Positions 1 through 7,805 of a DNA stretch of 64,000 bases are shown piece after piece. The notes under the pieces were generated by a model. That model worked only from the letters and a program-made list of their open reading frames with translations. It did not search any database and was not told where the DNA came from. Origin of the DNA: Brevundimonas alba. GTDB taxonomy: Bacteria > Pseudomonadota > Alphaproteobacteria > Caulobacterales > Caulobacteraceae. The stretch spans positions 372,001 to 436,000 of the forward strand of contig NZ_JAATJM010000002.1 of the NCBI RefSeq assembly GCF_011927945.1, written 5' to 3'. The position numbers were made by a program, and so were the translations under genes. Each line of letters starts with the position of its first letter. The stretch's first letter is position 1.

Positions 1-681
1 CTGATCGAGCAACTGGGCGAAGCGGCGGGGGGTGAGGTGCCCCTTGGCCGAGGCGGAGGGGAAGAGCCACGGGCTGTCCGCGGCCTTCTCCGGGCGGGCG
101 GCGTCGCGGGCGACGAGCCAGGCTTTGACGGCTTCGCGGGCGGAGGCGTTGAGGGGGGCGAGGCGCTCCTTGCCGCCCTTGCCGCGCACGATCAGGAAGG
201 CCGGGTCGCGGCGCACGGCCTCGACGCGCAGGGCGAGCAGCTCCGAGACCCGGAGGCCGGAGGCGTAGGCCAGTTCGACGAGAGCGACGAGGCGGAGGCC
301 GGCGGCTCCGTCGCGGGCCGAGGCGGCGGCGAGCAGGCGCTCGACCTCGTCGCGGCTGAGGACTTTCGGCAGGCTGCGGCCCTGTTTGGGGGCGTCGAGG
401 CGGCGGGAGGGATCGTCCTGCCGCCAGCCCTCGCCGAGGGCGAAGCGGTAGAACTGGCGCACGGCGGAGCGGCGGCGGGACTGGGTCGCGGGGGACAGCC
501 CGCGCGCTCCGAGGCCGGCGTACCAGCTCTCGACCGCGGTTTCATCGGCCTGCATCAGGCCGCCGGTCAGGGCAGTCTCGGCGTCGGCGAGGTCGCGGCC
601 ATAGGCGGACAGGGTATGGGGCGAGGCGTCGCGCTCGACCGCCATCATCTCCAGAAAGGCCTCGATCTGCGGCGTGCTCAT
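1..681 (-). CDS. xerD: Tyrosine recombinase XerD (C-terminus cut by window edge)
   Basis: Site-specific recombinase that, with XerC, resolves chromosome dimers at dif. The frame runs open from an ATG at 681 to the window edge, giving 227 residues. An N-terminal SAM-like core-binding domain (about 1-90) is followed by the start of the catalytic domain. Motifs YASGLRVSELLALR (catalytic Arg144) and VRGKGGKERLAPLN (catalytic-hairpin lysine near 168) are visible. The HxxR and tyrosine boxes would lie beyond position 1. It is divergent from aroK with a 113-bp gap. XerC is the alternative; the compact N-terminus and the position beside aroK favour XerD. Confidence 0.88.
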   Translation of the reverse strand, partial: MSTPQIEAFLEMMAVERDASPHTLSAYGRDLADAETALTGGLMQADETAVESWYAGLGARGLSPATQSRRRSAVRQFYRFALGEGWRQDDPSRRLDAPKQGRSLPKVLSRDEVERLLAAASARDGAAGLRLVALVELAYASGLRVSELLALRVEAVRRDPAFLIVRGKGGKERLAPLNASAREAVKAWLVARDAARPEKAADSPWLFPSASAKGHLTPRRFAQLLDQ

Positions 682-794
682 GCGCGGGACCGCTTTGCGG
701 CGGCGGCGCCTGGTGTAAAGGGTGGACGGGTCATGACGCCTCGCCTGCCGCCGCCCATTTCGCGCCCGCCACGCCGCCTCTCGAGGGGTCGGTC

Positions 795-1373
795 GTGAGC
801 GAAGCCGTGGCGGAGACGGGACCGATTCCGGTTCATCAGCGCACCATAGCGCTGGTCGGACTGATGGGGGTGGGGAAATCGACGGTCGGGCGGCGGCTGG
901 CGAAGCGGCTGAACCTGCCGTTCGCCGACGGGGACATCGAGATCGAGGCGGCGGCGGCCATGACGGTGTCGGACATCTTCGCGCGGCTGGGCGAGTCGGA
1001 GTTTCGGGCGGGCGAGGCGCGGGTGATGAGGCGGCTGCTGGAAGGCCCGCGCATGGTGCTGGCGACCGGCGGCGGGGCGATCCTGAACCCGGACACGCGG
1101 GCGCTGCTGAAAGACCGGGCGGTGACGGTGTGGATGCGCGCCGATCTGGAGACCGTGGCGCAGCGGGTGCAACGGCGCGACACGCGTCCGCTGCTGCGCG
1201 GGCGCGACCCGCTGACGGCGCTGAAGGCCATGGCCGACGTGCGTTACCCGGTCTATGCGACCGCCGACGTGACGGTGGACGTGGCGGGCGGGGCGCATGC
1301 GCAGGCGGTCGAGGGCATATTGAACGCCCTCAAGGCGCATTTCGCGGCCGAGGGTTCGGAGATGAAGGCGTGA
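795..1373 (+). CDS. aroK: Shikimate kinase
   Basis: ATP-dependent phosphorylation of shikimate to shikimate-3-phosphate in the chorismate pathway; cytoplasmic. The 192-residue product has a Walker [10 protein letters not shown] at residues 22-30, the shikimate-binding DGD at 45-47, the GGG loop in LATGGGAIL, and the lid arginine in DTRPLL. The chosen start is GTG at 795; the ATG at 733 is in another frame. The N-terminus is about 15 residues longer than in E. coli AroK. Its stop overlaps the aroB start as GTGA, indicating translational coupling with the next step but two of the same pathway. Confidence 0.95.
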   Translation: MSEAVAETGPIPVHQRTIALVGLMGVGKSTVGRRLAKRLNLPFADGDIEIEAAAAMTVSDIFARLGESEFRAGEARVMRRLLEGPRMVLATGGGAILNPDTRALLKDRAVTVWMRADLETVAQRVQRRDTRPLLRGRDPLTALKAMADVRYPVYATADVTVDVAGGAHAQAVEGILNALKAHFAAEGSEMKA

Positions 1374-2479
1374 CGACGGTCGTACCGGTCTCGGGCGGCG
1401 ACTTCCGGCCCTATGAGGTGGTCGTCGGACGAGGGCTGATGGCGGAGCTGGGAGAGCGCATGGCGCCGCTGGCCCGGGGGCGGACCGTGGTGATCACGGA
1501 CGAGACCGTCGGGCGGCTGCACGGCGCGGCGGCTCTGGCGTCGCTGAAGGCTGCGGGCGTGCATGGGCGACTGCTGACGGTGCCGCCCGGCGAGGGCTCC
1601 AAATCCTTCGCCGAGCTGGAGCGGGTGATCGACCGGATGCTGGCCTTCCAGCTGGACCGCAAGGACGTGGTCGTGGCGCTGGGCGGCGGAGTGGTCGGCG
1701 ATCTGGCCGGTCTGGCGGCGGCCCTGTTCATGCGGGGCATCGACTTCGTGCAGGTTCCGACGACCCTGCTGGCGCAAGTGGATTCATCGGTGGGCGGGAA
1801 GACGGCGATCGACACGCCGCGCGGCAAGAATCTGGTCGGGACCTTCCATCAGCCGCGGCTGGTGGTGGCGGACATCGACGTGCTGGCGACCCTGCCGGAG
1901 CGTCAGTTGCGGTCCGGCTGGGCCGAGGTGCTGAAGCATGGGCTGATCTGCGACGCTGACTTCTTCGACTGGCTGTCGGGGGAGGGCGCGGCGGGGGCGG
2001 CGGGCGATCCGGGGGCGCTGGAACGGGCGGTCGTCCGCTCGGTCGAGATCAAGAGCGCCATCGTCGGCGAGGACGAGAAGGAAGCGGGGAGGCGCGCCCT
2101 GCTGAACCTCGGCCATACGTTCGGCCATGCCATCGAGGCGGAGCTGGGCTTCGACGAGACCAAGCTGACGCATGGCGAGGCCGTGGCGCTGGGCTGCGCG
2201 CTGGCCTTCCGGTTCTCGGTCGAGATCGGCGCGTGTCAGCCTGAAGAGGGCGCCAAGGTGAAGGCGGCACTCGACGCAGCGGTGCTGCCTACGCGGTTGA
2301 CCCAGGTCGGGGCGTTCCGCGCCGCGGCGCTGGTCAAGCGAATGGCGGGGGACAAGAAGGCCGAGGGCGGGCGGCTGACGCTGATCCTCGCCCGACGGAT
2401 CGGCGAGGCCTTCGTGAGCAAGGATGTCGACGCGGCAGCGGTGACGGCTTTTCTCGAGCGGGAAATCGCCGGCCGATGA
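1370..2479 (+). CDS. aroB: 3-dehydroquinate synthase
   Basis: Converts DAHP to 3-dehydroquinate using NAD and a divalent metal; second step of the shikimate pathway. The product is 369 residues from a GTG overlapping the aroK stop. An in-frame ATG exists further upstream at 1130, but it lies inside aroK and is not credible. Diagnostic blocks are the nucleotide-binding [14 protein letters not shown], the [16 protein letters not shown] segment, [10 protein letters not shown], and the metal-binding HTFGHAIE. Length matches the family. It overlaps the downstream acetyltransferase by ATGA, so aroK-aroB-GNAT looks like one transcript. Confidence 0.96.
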   Translation: MTTVVPVSGGDFRPYEVVVGRGLMAELGERMAPLARGRTVVITDETVGRLHGAAALASLKAAGVHGRLLTVPPGEGSKSFAELERVIDRMLAFQLDRKDVVVALGGGVVGDLAGLAAALFMRGIDFVQVPTTLLAQVDSSVGGKTAIDTPRGKNLVGTFHQPRLVVADIDVLATLPERQLRSGWAEVLKHGLICDADFFDWLSGEGAAGAAGDPGALERAVVRSVEIKSAIVGEDEKEAGRRALLNLGHTFGHAIEAELGFDETKLTHGEAVALGCALAFRFSVEIGACQPEEGAKVKAALDAAVLPTRLTQVGAFRAAALVKRMAGDKKAEGGRLTLILARRIGEAFVSKDVDAAAVTAFLEREIAGR

Positions 2480-3063
2480 AGATCGATCCGGTCGTGCTGG
2501 AGAACCGCTGGGTCCGGCTCGAACCCTTCGCGCCGGAGCTGAAGGAAGACGTTCGCGCGGCGATCAGCGTCGACGAGGCGGCCTGGTCGATCATGGTCTC
2601 GACCGCTCATGGCCGGAATTTCGACCCGTGGTGGGACGGCTTCATCGATCGGATGGCGACAGGGCGGGACACGCCCTACGCGGTGCGCCGACTGTCCGAC
2701 GGCCGCATCGTGGGCACGAGCAGTCTGCACGACCTGTTCCCGACGCACCGGCGGGTGGAGCTGGGTTCGACCTTCTACCATCCGGACGCGCGGGGCGGAG
2801 TGGTCAATCCGGCCAGCAAGCGGCTGCTGCTGCAGCATGCCTTCGACAGCGGCATCGTGCGCGTCGAGATCATCACCGACGGCATCAACCAGCGCAGTCA
2901 GGCCGCCATCGCCAAGCTGGGCGCGGTGCGCGAAGGGGTGCTGCGTCGGCACAAGATCACCCACACCGGCCGGGTGCGGGACACGGTCATGTTCTCGATC
3001 ACCGACGAGGACTGGGCGGCGGTGCGGGCGCGGCTGGATGCGCGGTTGGCGGACTACGCCTAG
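2476..3063 (+). CDS. GNAT-family N-acetyltransferase
   Basis: 195 residues resembling RimJ/RimL-type GNAT enzymes (Acetyltransf_3), which transfer acetyl from acetyl-CoA to amines. The N-terminal [14 protein letters not shown] and the [11 protein letters not shown] and [12 protein letters not shown] strands fit the fold. The acetyl-CoA loop is diverged: [17 protein letters not shown] stands where a QxxGxG/A loop is expected. The C-terminal [22 protein letters not shown] block is typical. It starts in an ATGA overlap with aroB and its stop overlaps that of the convergent lipoprotein gene. The substrate cannot be read from sequence. Confidence 0.85.
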   Translation: MKIDPVVLENRWVRLEPFAPELKEDVRAAISVDEAAWSIMVSTAHGRNFDPWWDGFIDRMATGRDTPYAVRRLSDGRIVGTSSLHDLFPTHRRVELGSTFYHPDARGGVVNPASKRLLLQHAFDSGIVRVEIITDGINQRSQAAIAKLGAVREGVLRRHKITHTGRVRDTVMFSITDEDWAAVRARLDARLADYA

Positions 3064-3464
3064 TCGACGGCGCGGCAGTCGGTGGGTTCACGGCTGTCGG
3101 CGGTCCAGCGAGCCATGACGCCCTCGCCGCGCAGCTCGTACCCCGAGGCGCGATACCACAGCCCGTCGGCGGCGCGTTCGCGGAAGAGGTCCACGGCCTC
3201 GCCGTTTGAGTTGCGCACCGTCGCCATCTCGCGCGGATTGTCGAAATCGACCGAGAGGCGCTCGCCGTTGTTGCACAGGTAGACGGTGCGGATGACGCGG
3301 TTCAGGGCGCGCTCCTGAAGCTCGGCGCCCGTGCGGCGACGGGCGGTCTGGGCCTCCTGTGCGCGTTGGCGGACCGATTCTCCGTCCGTGGGAGCCTCGG
3401 CCGGTTTTTGACCGCAGGCGTTCAGGGCGAAGGCGGCCGCGACGGCGAGGAGCATCAGACGCAT
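3060..3464 (-). CDS. MliC-like lipoprotein (lysozyme-inhibitor fold)
   Basis: 134 residues. The start is the ATG at 3464, because it gives a proper lipoprotein signal (MRLMLLAVAAAFALNAC, lipobox Cys17); longer in-frame readings upstream lack one. The mature C-terminal half (VYLCNNGERLSVDFDN, ATVRNSNGEAVDL, GLWYRASGYELRGEGVMARW, then a terminal DC) matches the pattern of MliC/YdhA domains: a paired cysteine near each end and a WYxASG..LxGxG core. Family members inhibit c-type lysozyme in the periplasm. The assignment is by motif memory, so inhibitor activity is inferred. Its 3' end overlaps the acetyltransferase stop. Confidence 0.75.
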   Translation of the reverse strand: MRLMLLAVAAAFALNACGQKPAEAPTDGESVRQRAQEAQTARRRTGAELQERALNRVIRTVYLCNNGERLSVDFDNPREMATVRNSNGEAVDLFRERAADGLWYRASGYELRGEGVMARWTADSREPTDCRAVD

Positions 3465-3507
3465 GGGACAAGCCTTGCCGTGGAGGACGGGCCCTGAAAC
3501 GCGCCGT

Positions 3508-3981
3508 TCAGGCCGCTGTTCCCTTGCGCCGGGCCCGGAAGAAGGTGCGCAACAGCTCGGCGCCTTCCGTGGCGAGCACGCCGCCGGTGGTCTGTGGCCG
3601 CCAGTGGCAGGTGGGCTGGTCAAAGAAGCGGGGGCCGTGGGCGACCGCGCCGCCCTTGGGATCATCGGCGCCCCAGACCACACGGCCGATACGGGCATGA
3701 CTGATGGCCCCGGCGCACATGGCGCAGGGCTCGAGCGTCACGTACAGGGTCAGGCCGGTGAGCCGGTAGTTTCCGAGCTTCGCGGCCGCGGCGCGCAGGG
3801 CGACGATCTCGGCGTGGGCGGTGGGATCGTGGGCGCCGATGGGGCCGTTGCGGCCCTCGGCGACCACCTCGCCGGAGGTTTCGTCGACGATGACGCAGCC
3901 GACGGGAGTCTCTCCCGCGTCCGCCGCCGCTTGCGCACAGGCCAAGGCCATGTGCATGAACCGCTCATCATGGCCTTCCAT
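3508..3981 (-). CDS. tadA: tRNA-specific adenosine deaminase
   Basis: Deaminates A34 to inosine in tRNA-Arg(ACG). 157 residues with the cytidine-deaminase signature: zinc ligand His56 and proton shuttle Glu58 in TAHAE, then PCAMC at 85-89 supplying Cys86 and Cys89. The downstream GADDPKGGAV and ATEGAELLRTFFRARR segments are typical of TadA. The ATG at 3981 lies inside the 5' end of the divergent rluB (ATG at 3970), so the two coding regions overlap by 12 bp at their 5' ends. A slightly later in-frame ATG (MHMALA) would remove the overlap, leaving the start open. Confidence 0.93.
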   Translation of the reverse strand: MEGHDERFMHMALACAQAAADAGETPVGCVIVDETSGEVVAEGRNGPIGAHDPTAHAEIVALRAAAAKLGNYRLTGLTLYVTLEPCAMCAGAISHARIGRVVWGADDPKGGAVAHGPRFFDQPTCHWRPQTTGGVLATEGAELLRTFFRARRKGTAA

Positions 3982-5481
3982 CCCCGAGACAACGACAAGA
4001 AGCCGCGCCCGCGTCAAGACGGCGACCGCGACGGCCCCCGCAAACCTTACGTCAAACGCGCCGAGGGTGCCGAGGACCGGGGCCCGCCCAAGGGCGGCAA
4101 GTCCTTCGGCAAGCCCGCGGGGAAAGCGGGCGGCAAGTCGTTTTCGAAGGACGGCAAGCCCTTCTCCAAGGACGGGAAGGGGGCCGCCAAGGCCGACGAG
4201 GGGCCCAAGCGCAGCGAGCGCATCGCCAAGGCCATGGCGCGCGCCGGCATCGCCTCGCGGCGCGAGGTTGAACGGCTGATCGGTCTCGGCAAGGTGGCGG
4301 TCAACGGCAAGATCCTCGACACGCCGGCCACGCTGGTGACGCGCGACGACGTCATCACCGTCGATGGCAAGCCGATCGGCTCGGCGCAGGCGACGCGGGT
4401 GTGGCGCTATCACAAGCCGGCCGGCCTGCTGACTTCGCACACCGACCCCGCCGGTCGGCCCACCGTGTTCGACGCCCTGCCCAGCGGACTGCCGCGGGTG
4501 ATCTCGGTCGGACGGCTGGACCTGAACACCGAAGGCCTGCTGCTGCTGACCAATGACGGCGAGCTGAGCCGGGCGCTCGAGCTGCCGCAGACGGAACTGG
4601 TGCGCCAGTACCGGGCGCGGGCCCGGGGGCGGGTCAGCCAGTTGCAGCTGGATTCGCTGAAGGGCGGGGTGACGGTCGACGGCGTCCGTTATGGGCCGAT
4701 CGAGGCGACGCTGGACAAGGCGAAGGGCGGCGAGGACGAGAAGCAGTCCGCCAACCTGTGGATCAGCGTCTCGATCACCGAGGGGAAGAACCGCGAGGTC
4801 CGCAAGGTGCTGGAGCACCTCGGCCTGACCGTGAACCGTCTGATCCGCTTGGCCTACGGGCCGTTCCAGCTGGGCACCCTGCCGGTCGGCTCGGTCGAGG
4901 AGGTGGGGCCGCGGGTGATCCGCGAACTGCTGGCCGAGCATATCCGGCCGGAGAACCTGCCGACCGGCAATACGGTGGCGACGCCGGCTCCGATCCCGGG
5001 ACGGCGCGTCTCGACGCCGATCGTGAAGGGCGCCTCGGGCTCGGCCATTTCCGACCCGTCACGCAAGCCGAGCCGGGTGCGCGCGGCGGGCGCCGCCGCG
5101 GACGCGGCCGCCGAGCGGGCCGCGCGCCCCCAGAAGAAGAGCGGCTGGGCCAAGGCGGCGCCGAAGTTCGAGCACCCGAAGAAGAATTTCACGCCCCGGG
5201 CCCGGCCCGAGACCGGCGAAGGCGGCGGCGATCGTCCGAAGCGCGCCTTCAAGCCGCGTGAGGATCAGTTCATCGACAAGCCCCGCGGCGGCCCGCGCTC
5301 CGAAGGCCGGTCCTTCGAAGGCAGGCCGGCGGCGGACGGGGATCGACCCAAACGCCCGTTCAAGCCCCGTGAAGGCGGTCCGGCCCGCGAGGGCTTCAAG
5401 CCGCGAGGCGGCGGCACCCGCAGCAACCCTCCGGGCGGCCGGAGCGGTCCGAAGCCGGGCGGCCCGCGCAAGCCCCGCTGA
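3970..5481 (+). CDS. rluB: Ribosomal large-subunit pseudouridine synthase B-like, with basic tails
   Basis: 503 residues. A Lys/Gly-rich N-terminal tail (1-75) precedes an S4 RNA-binding domain (RIAKAMARAGIASRREVERLIGLGKVAVNG), then the RsuA/RluB catalytic domain with GRLDLNTEGLLLLTNDGEL, whose catalytic Asp is residue 184. From about 330 the protein is an Ala/Pro/Lys/Arg/Gly-rich low-complexity tail with repeated FKPRE/FKPRG modules. It isomerises uridine in 23S rRNA (position 2605 in E. coli). The ATG at 3970 was chosen; an in-frame GTG at 3952 is possible. Neither has a strong ribosome-binding site, and the start falls inside tadA. Confidence 0.9.
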   Translation: MAFHPRDNDKKPRPRQDGDRDGPRKPYVKRAEGAEDRGPPKGGKSFGKPAGKAGGKSFSKDGKPFSKDGKGAAKADEGPKRSERIAKAMARAGIASRREVERLIGLGKVAVNGKILDTPATLVTRDDVITVDGKPIGSAQATRVWRYHKPAGLLTSHTDPAGRPTVFDALPSGLPRVISVGRLDLNTEGLLLLTNDGELSRALELPQTELVRQYRARARGRVSQLQLDSLKGGVTVDGVRYGPIEATLDKAKGGEDEKQSANLWISVSITEGKNREVRKVLEHLGLTVNRLIRLAYGPFQLGTLPVGSVEEVGPRVIRELLAEHIRPENLPTGNTVATPAPIPGRRVSTPIVKGASGSAISDPSRKPSRVRAAGAAADAAAERAARPQKKSGWAKAAPKFEHPKKNFTPRARPETGEGGGDRPKRAFKPREDQFIDKPRGGPRSEGRSFEGRPAADGDRPKRPFKPREGGPAREGFKPRGGGTRSNPPGGRSGPKPGGPRKPR

Positions 5482-5546
5482 GGTCGCGAACGGTTGACGG
5501 CGGCCGCCGAACCGCCTGAACGTGGAGGCGCCGGGGAGGGCCGCCG

Positions 5547-6197
5547 ATGACCATGGACATGCTGGAGGACAAGAGCGGCGAGCGCGACTATGCGCTCGAG
5601 CGGCTGATCATGCTGTCAGACGGCGTGTTCGCCATCGCCATCACGCTGCTGGCGCTGGAGCTTCGTCCGCCGGAGGGGTGGGACCATAGCCTGCGCTCGC
5701 TGGGCCTGTTGATGTGGCGGCAGGGTCTGGCCTTCCTGCTGAGCTTCGTGGTGATCGCCGGCTTCTGGATCGCGCACCGGAAGATGTTCGGCCGGTTCCG
5801 CAGCGCGGACATGGGGCTGACGGTGCTGAACCTGTTCATGCTGTGCGTCATCACCCTGGTGCCGGTGGTCAACAACATGGCCTTCGAGGGCGGGCCGGGC
5901 GGGGGCGGCTTCACCCTGTACTGGGCCATCTTCTGCCTGCTGGGCATCGCCAACGCGGGCATCTGGATCTATTCGGCCTTCGTCAAACCATCCCTCTTCC
6001 GCTCGCCACCGCCGAAGCAGGCCCGCCGGCTGATCCTGGTTACCATGCTGATCATGCCGGTCTCCATGCCTCTGCTGGGCCTCGTCGTGGCCGGAGCCCA
6101 GGTCTGGGTCTTGGCGCCGGTGATCGCGCTCGTCCTCGCCGCGCGGATATTCCGCAGCCGGCTGAAACAATCCATCGAGCCGGAGTGGCGCTCATGA
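5547..6197 (+). CDS. TMEM175-family membrane channel, copy 1
   Basis: 216 residues with about six hydrophobic segments and the family signature near the N-terminus, RLIMLSDGVFAIAITLLALEL (an (F/L)SDGVFAIAITLL core). Bacterial members (formerly DUF1211) form tetrameric potassium-permeable channels. Here the signature phenylalanine before SDG is leucine. A GGGAGG ribosome-binding site precedes the ATG at 5547 by seven bases. The stop overlaps the start of a second TMEM175 gene (ATGA), so the two subunits are made from one message. Ion selectivity is inferred from family, not seen. Confidence 0.85.
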   Translation: MTMDMLEDKSGERDYALERLIMLSDGVFAIAITLLALELRPPEGWDHSLRSLGLLMWRQGLAFLLSFVVIAGFWIAHRKMFGRFRSADMGLTVLNLFMLCVITLVPVVNNMAFEGGPGGGGFTLYWAIFCLLGIANAGIWIYSAFVKPSLFRSPPPKQARRLILVTMLIMPVSMPLLGLVVAGAQVWVLAPVIALVLAARIFRSRLKQSIEPEWRS

Positions 6198-6829
6198 CCG
6201 ATCACACCCACGCCGATCTGGCGCACAAGGGCGATCCGAGCCTCGACCGGCTGCTGTTCTTCTCGGACGGCGTGTTCGCCATCGCCATCACCCTGCTCGC
6301 CATCGAGCTGCATGTGCCCCACGGCTGGGACGGCACGGCGGCGACGCTGCTGCGGGAGGGATGGCCGATGCTGGCGGCCTTCGTGCTCAGCTTCGGCGTC
6401 GTGGGCATATTCTGGAACACTCACAGGCGGCTGTTCCTCGGCATGGAGCGGTTCACCATGGGGGTGTTCGTGCTGAACCTGGCCGTGCTGGCCGGGATCG
6501 CCCTGATGCCCTTCGCCACGGTGCTGATGTATTCGCCGCCGGTCACGCCCGAGACCTTCGCCATCTACCTCGGCCTGGTCAGCGCCATCGGCCTGTTCAA
6601 CGGCATGACCTATGGCTATGCGGCCTTCGTCGCCGACGTTGTCCGACCGCGCCTGCACCCGATGCGCAGGCTGTCGGTGATGCTGATGCAGACGCTGATG
6701 CCGGGCGCCTGCTGCGGCGCGTCGCTGGCTCTGTTCTCCAATACGCCGGTGTGGATCACGGGCGGTCTGGCCCTGATCGCGGTCGGGCTGACGGCCTTCA
6801 TCATCTGGACCAAGCGCCGCTACGCATGA
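6194..6829 (+). CDS. TMEM175-family membrane channel, copy 2
   Basis: 211 residues from the ATG at 6194, coupled to the preceding paralogue by ATGA; longer in-frame readings upstream lie inside copy 1. The signature is RLLFFSDGVFAIAITLLAIEL, with the canonical FSDG. It has six predicted hydrophobic segments and a second diagnostic stretch, FWNTHRRLF, after the second helix. Similar length and organisation to copy 1 but clearly diverged, so this is an old duplication. It overlaps rsmD by ATGA. Confidence 0.86.
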   Translation: MTDHTHADLAHKGDPSLDRLLFFSDGVFAIAITLLAIELHVPHGWDGTAATLLREGWPMLAAFVLSFGVVGIFWNTHRRLFLGMERFTMGVFVLNLAVLAGIALMPFATVLMYSPPVTPETFAIYLGLVSAIGLFNGMTYGYAAFVADVVRPRLHPMRRLSVMLMQTLMPGACCGASLALFSNTPVWITGGLALIAVGLTAFIIWTKRRYA

Positions 6830-7401
6830 GGATCGTCGCCGGAAGTCTGAAGGGGCGGGCCATCGTCGCGCCGGAAGGGCAGGGCACGCGCCCGACCTCC
6901 GACCGGGCGCGGCAGGCGGTGTTCAATGTGCTGGAGCATGCGTCCTGGGCCGAGGGGCTGCAGGGCGCGCGGGTGATGGACGTCTACGCCGGCTCCGGGG
7001 CGCTCGGCTTCGAGGCGATCAGCCGGGGCGCGTCCTTCTGCCTGTTCGTGGAAACCGACGAGGATGCGCGGGGCGCCATCCGCGAGAACGCCGACGCCTA
7101 TGGTGTGATGGGTCGGACCCGGGTGCATCGGCGCAGCGCAGTCGATCTGGGTGTGCGTCCCGGCTCGGACGGGGAGGCGTTCGATCTGGCCTTCCTCGAC
7201 CCGCCGTACCGGAAGGGACTGGGCGAGCAGACGCTGGCCCGGCTGCTGGAAGGCAACTGGCTCAGGCCGGGGGCGGTGGTGGTGTTCGAGCGCGGCTCGG
7301 ATGAGCCGGAGATCGACACGCCCGGATACGAACGGCTGGACGCGCGCGACTATGGCGCCGCGCGCGTCCTGTTTCTCAGAGTTTCACCAGCGGCGCTCTG
7401 A
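6826..7401 (+). CDS. rsmD: 16S rRNA (guanine-966-N2)-methyltransferase RsmD
   Basis: 191 residues. Methylates N2 of G966 in 16S rRNA using S-adenosylmethionine. [11 protein letters not shown] and the [18 protein letters not shown] segment are hallmark RsmD, followed by SAM motif [21 protein letters not shown] and the catalytic motif [11 protein letters not shown]. It begins in an ATGA overlap with the second TMEM175 gene. Its last 18 bp are shared with the convergent YjhX-like gene. Confidence 0.95.
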   Translation: MRIVAGSLKGRAIVAPEGQGTRPTSDRARQAVFNVLEHASWAEGLQGARVMDVYAGSGALGFEAISRGASFCLFVETDEDARGAIRENADAYGVMGRTRVHRRSAVDLGVRPGSDGEAFDLAFLDPPYRKGLGEQTLARLLEGNWLRPGAVVVFERGSDEPEIDTPGYERLDARDYGAARVLFLRVSPAAL

Positions 7402-7659
7402 GACCCGGTTGTCGAGCTGGCTGCGCATGCGCGCCAGTCCGTCGCGGTTGACCCGGTAGGGGCCGCCGCCGATCGAGGCGATCAGCCCCTTCTTCTTCAG
7501 CTTGCGCCAGACCGACAGGTTGCAGTCGGTGAGCAGCAAGCCATCGCGGGTGAAGCAGTCTGCGCGCAGCAGGCTGCCGTTTGGGTCGCGGATCAGCTTG
7601 ATGCCGCCGCCCTGCGCAAGGGCGTGCAGCGTGCGCTGTTCCGCACGGGAGATGTTCAT
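7384..7659 (-). CDS. YjhX/UPF0386-family protein (solitary toxin-like)
   Basis: 91 residues matching the YjhX (UPF0386) family through its length: [20 protein letters not shown], the [30 protein letters not shown] core and the terminal [19 protein letters not shown]. In E. coli YjhX (TopAI) is reported to inhibit topoisomerase I and is paired with the GNAT protein YjhQ. No YjhQ-like gene is adjacent here; the nearest GNAT is 4 kb away in the aro operon. Winged-helix-like basic protein. It converges on rsmD with 18 bp of overlap. Confidence 0.85.
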   Translation of the reverse strand: MNISRAEQRTLHALAQGGGIKLIRDPNGSLLRADCFTRDGLLLTDCNLSVWRKLKKKGLIASIGGGPYRVNRDGLARMRSQLDNRVSERRW

Positions 7660-7777
7660 TTGTGGAATGTCCGAAAGGCGTGAACGATTGCGCCGGCGCG
7701 ATGGACGCCGGCGGGTTCAGAGGCTCTTCACAGGGTCTTGCCGTGAGGCCTCAGGCCTTGCGGACAATCTCGGACAT

Positions 7778-7801
7778 AGGCTTCCCGAAGGGGTGAAGCC
7801 T
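7778..7801 (-). terminator. Possible terminator hairpin after mutL
   Basis: A perfect 7-bp stem AGGCTTC/GAAGCCT with a 10-base loop lies 5 bp past the mutL stop in the direction of mutL transcription. No clear U-tract follows, so intrinsic termination is uncertain. Confidence 0.35.
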
Positions 7802-7805
7802 TGCC

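Noticed and set aside
5200-5480. rluB tail repeats as a tandem DNA repeat or CRISPR
   Set aside because: The FKPRE modules are protein-level, unequal in length and spacing, and lie inside a coding tail.
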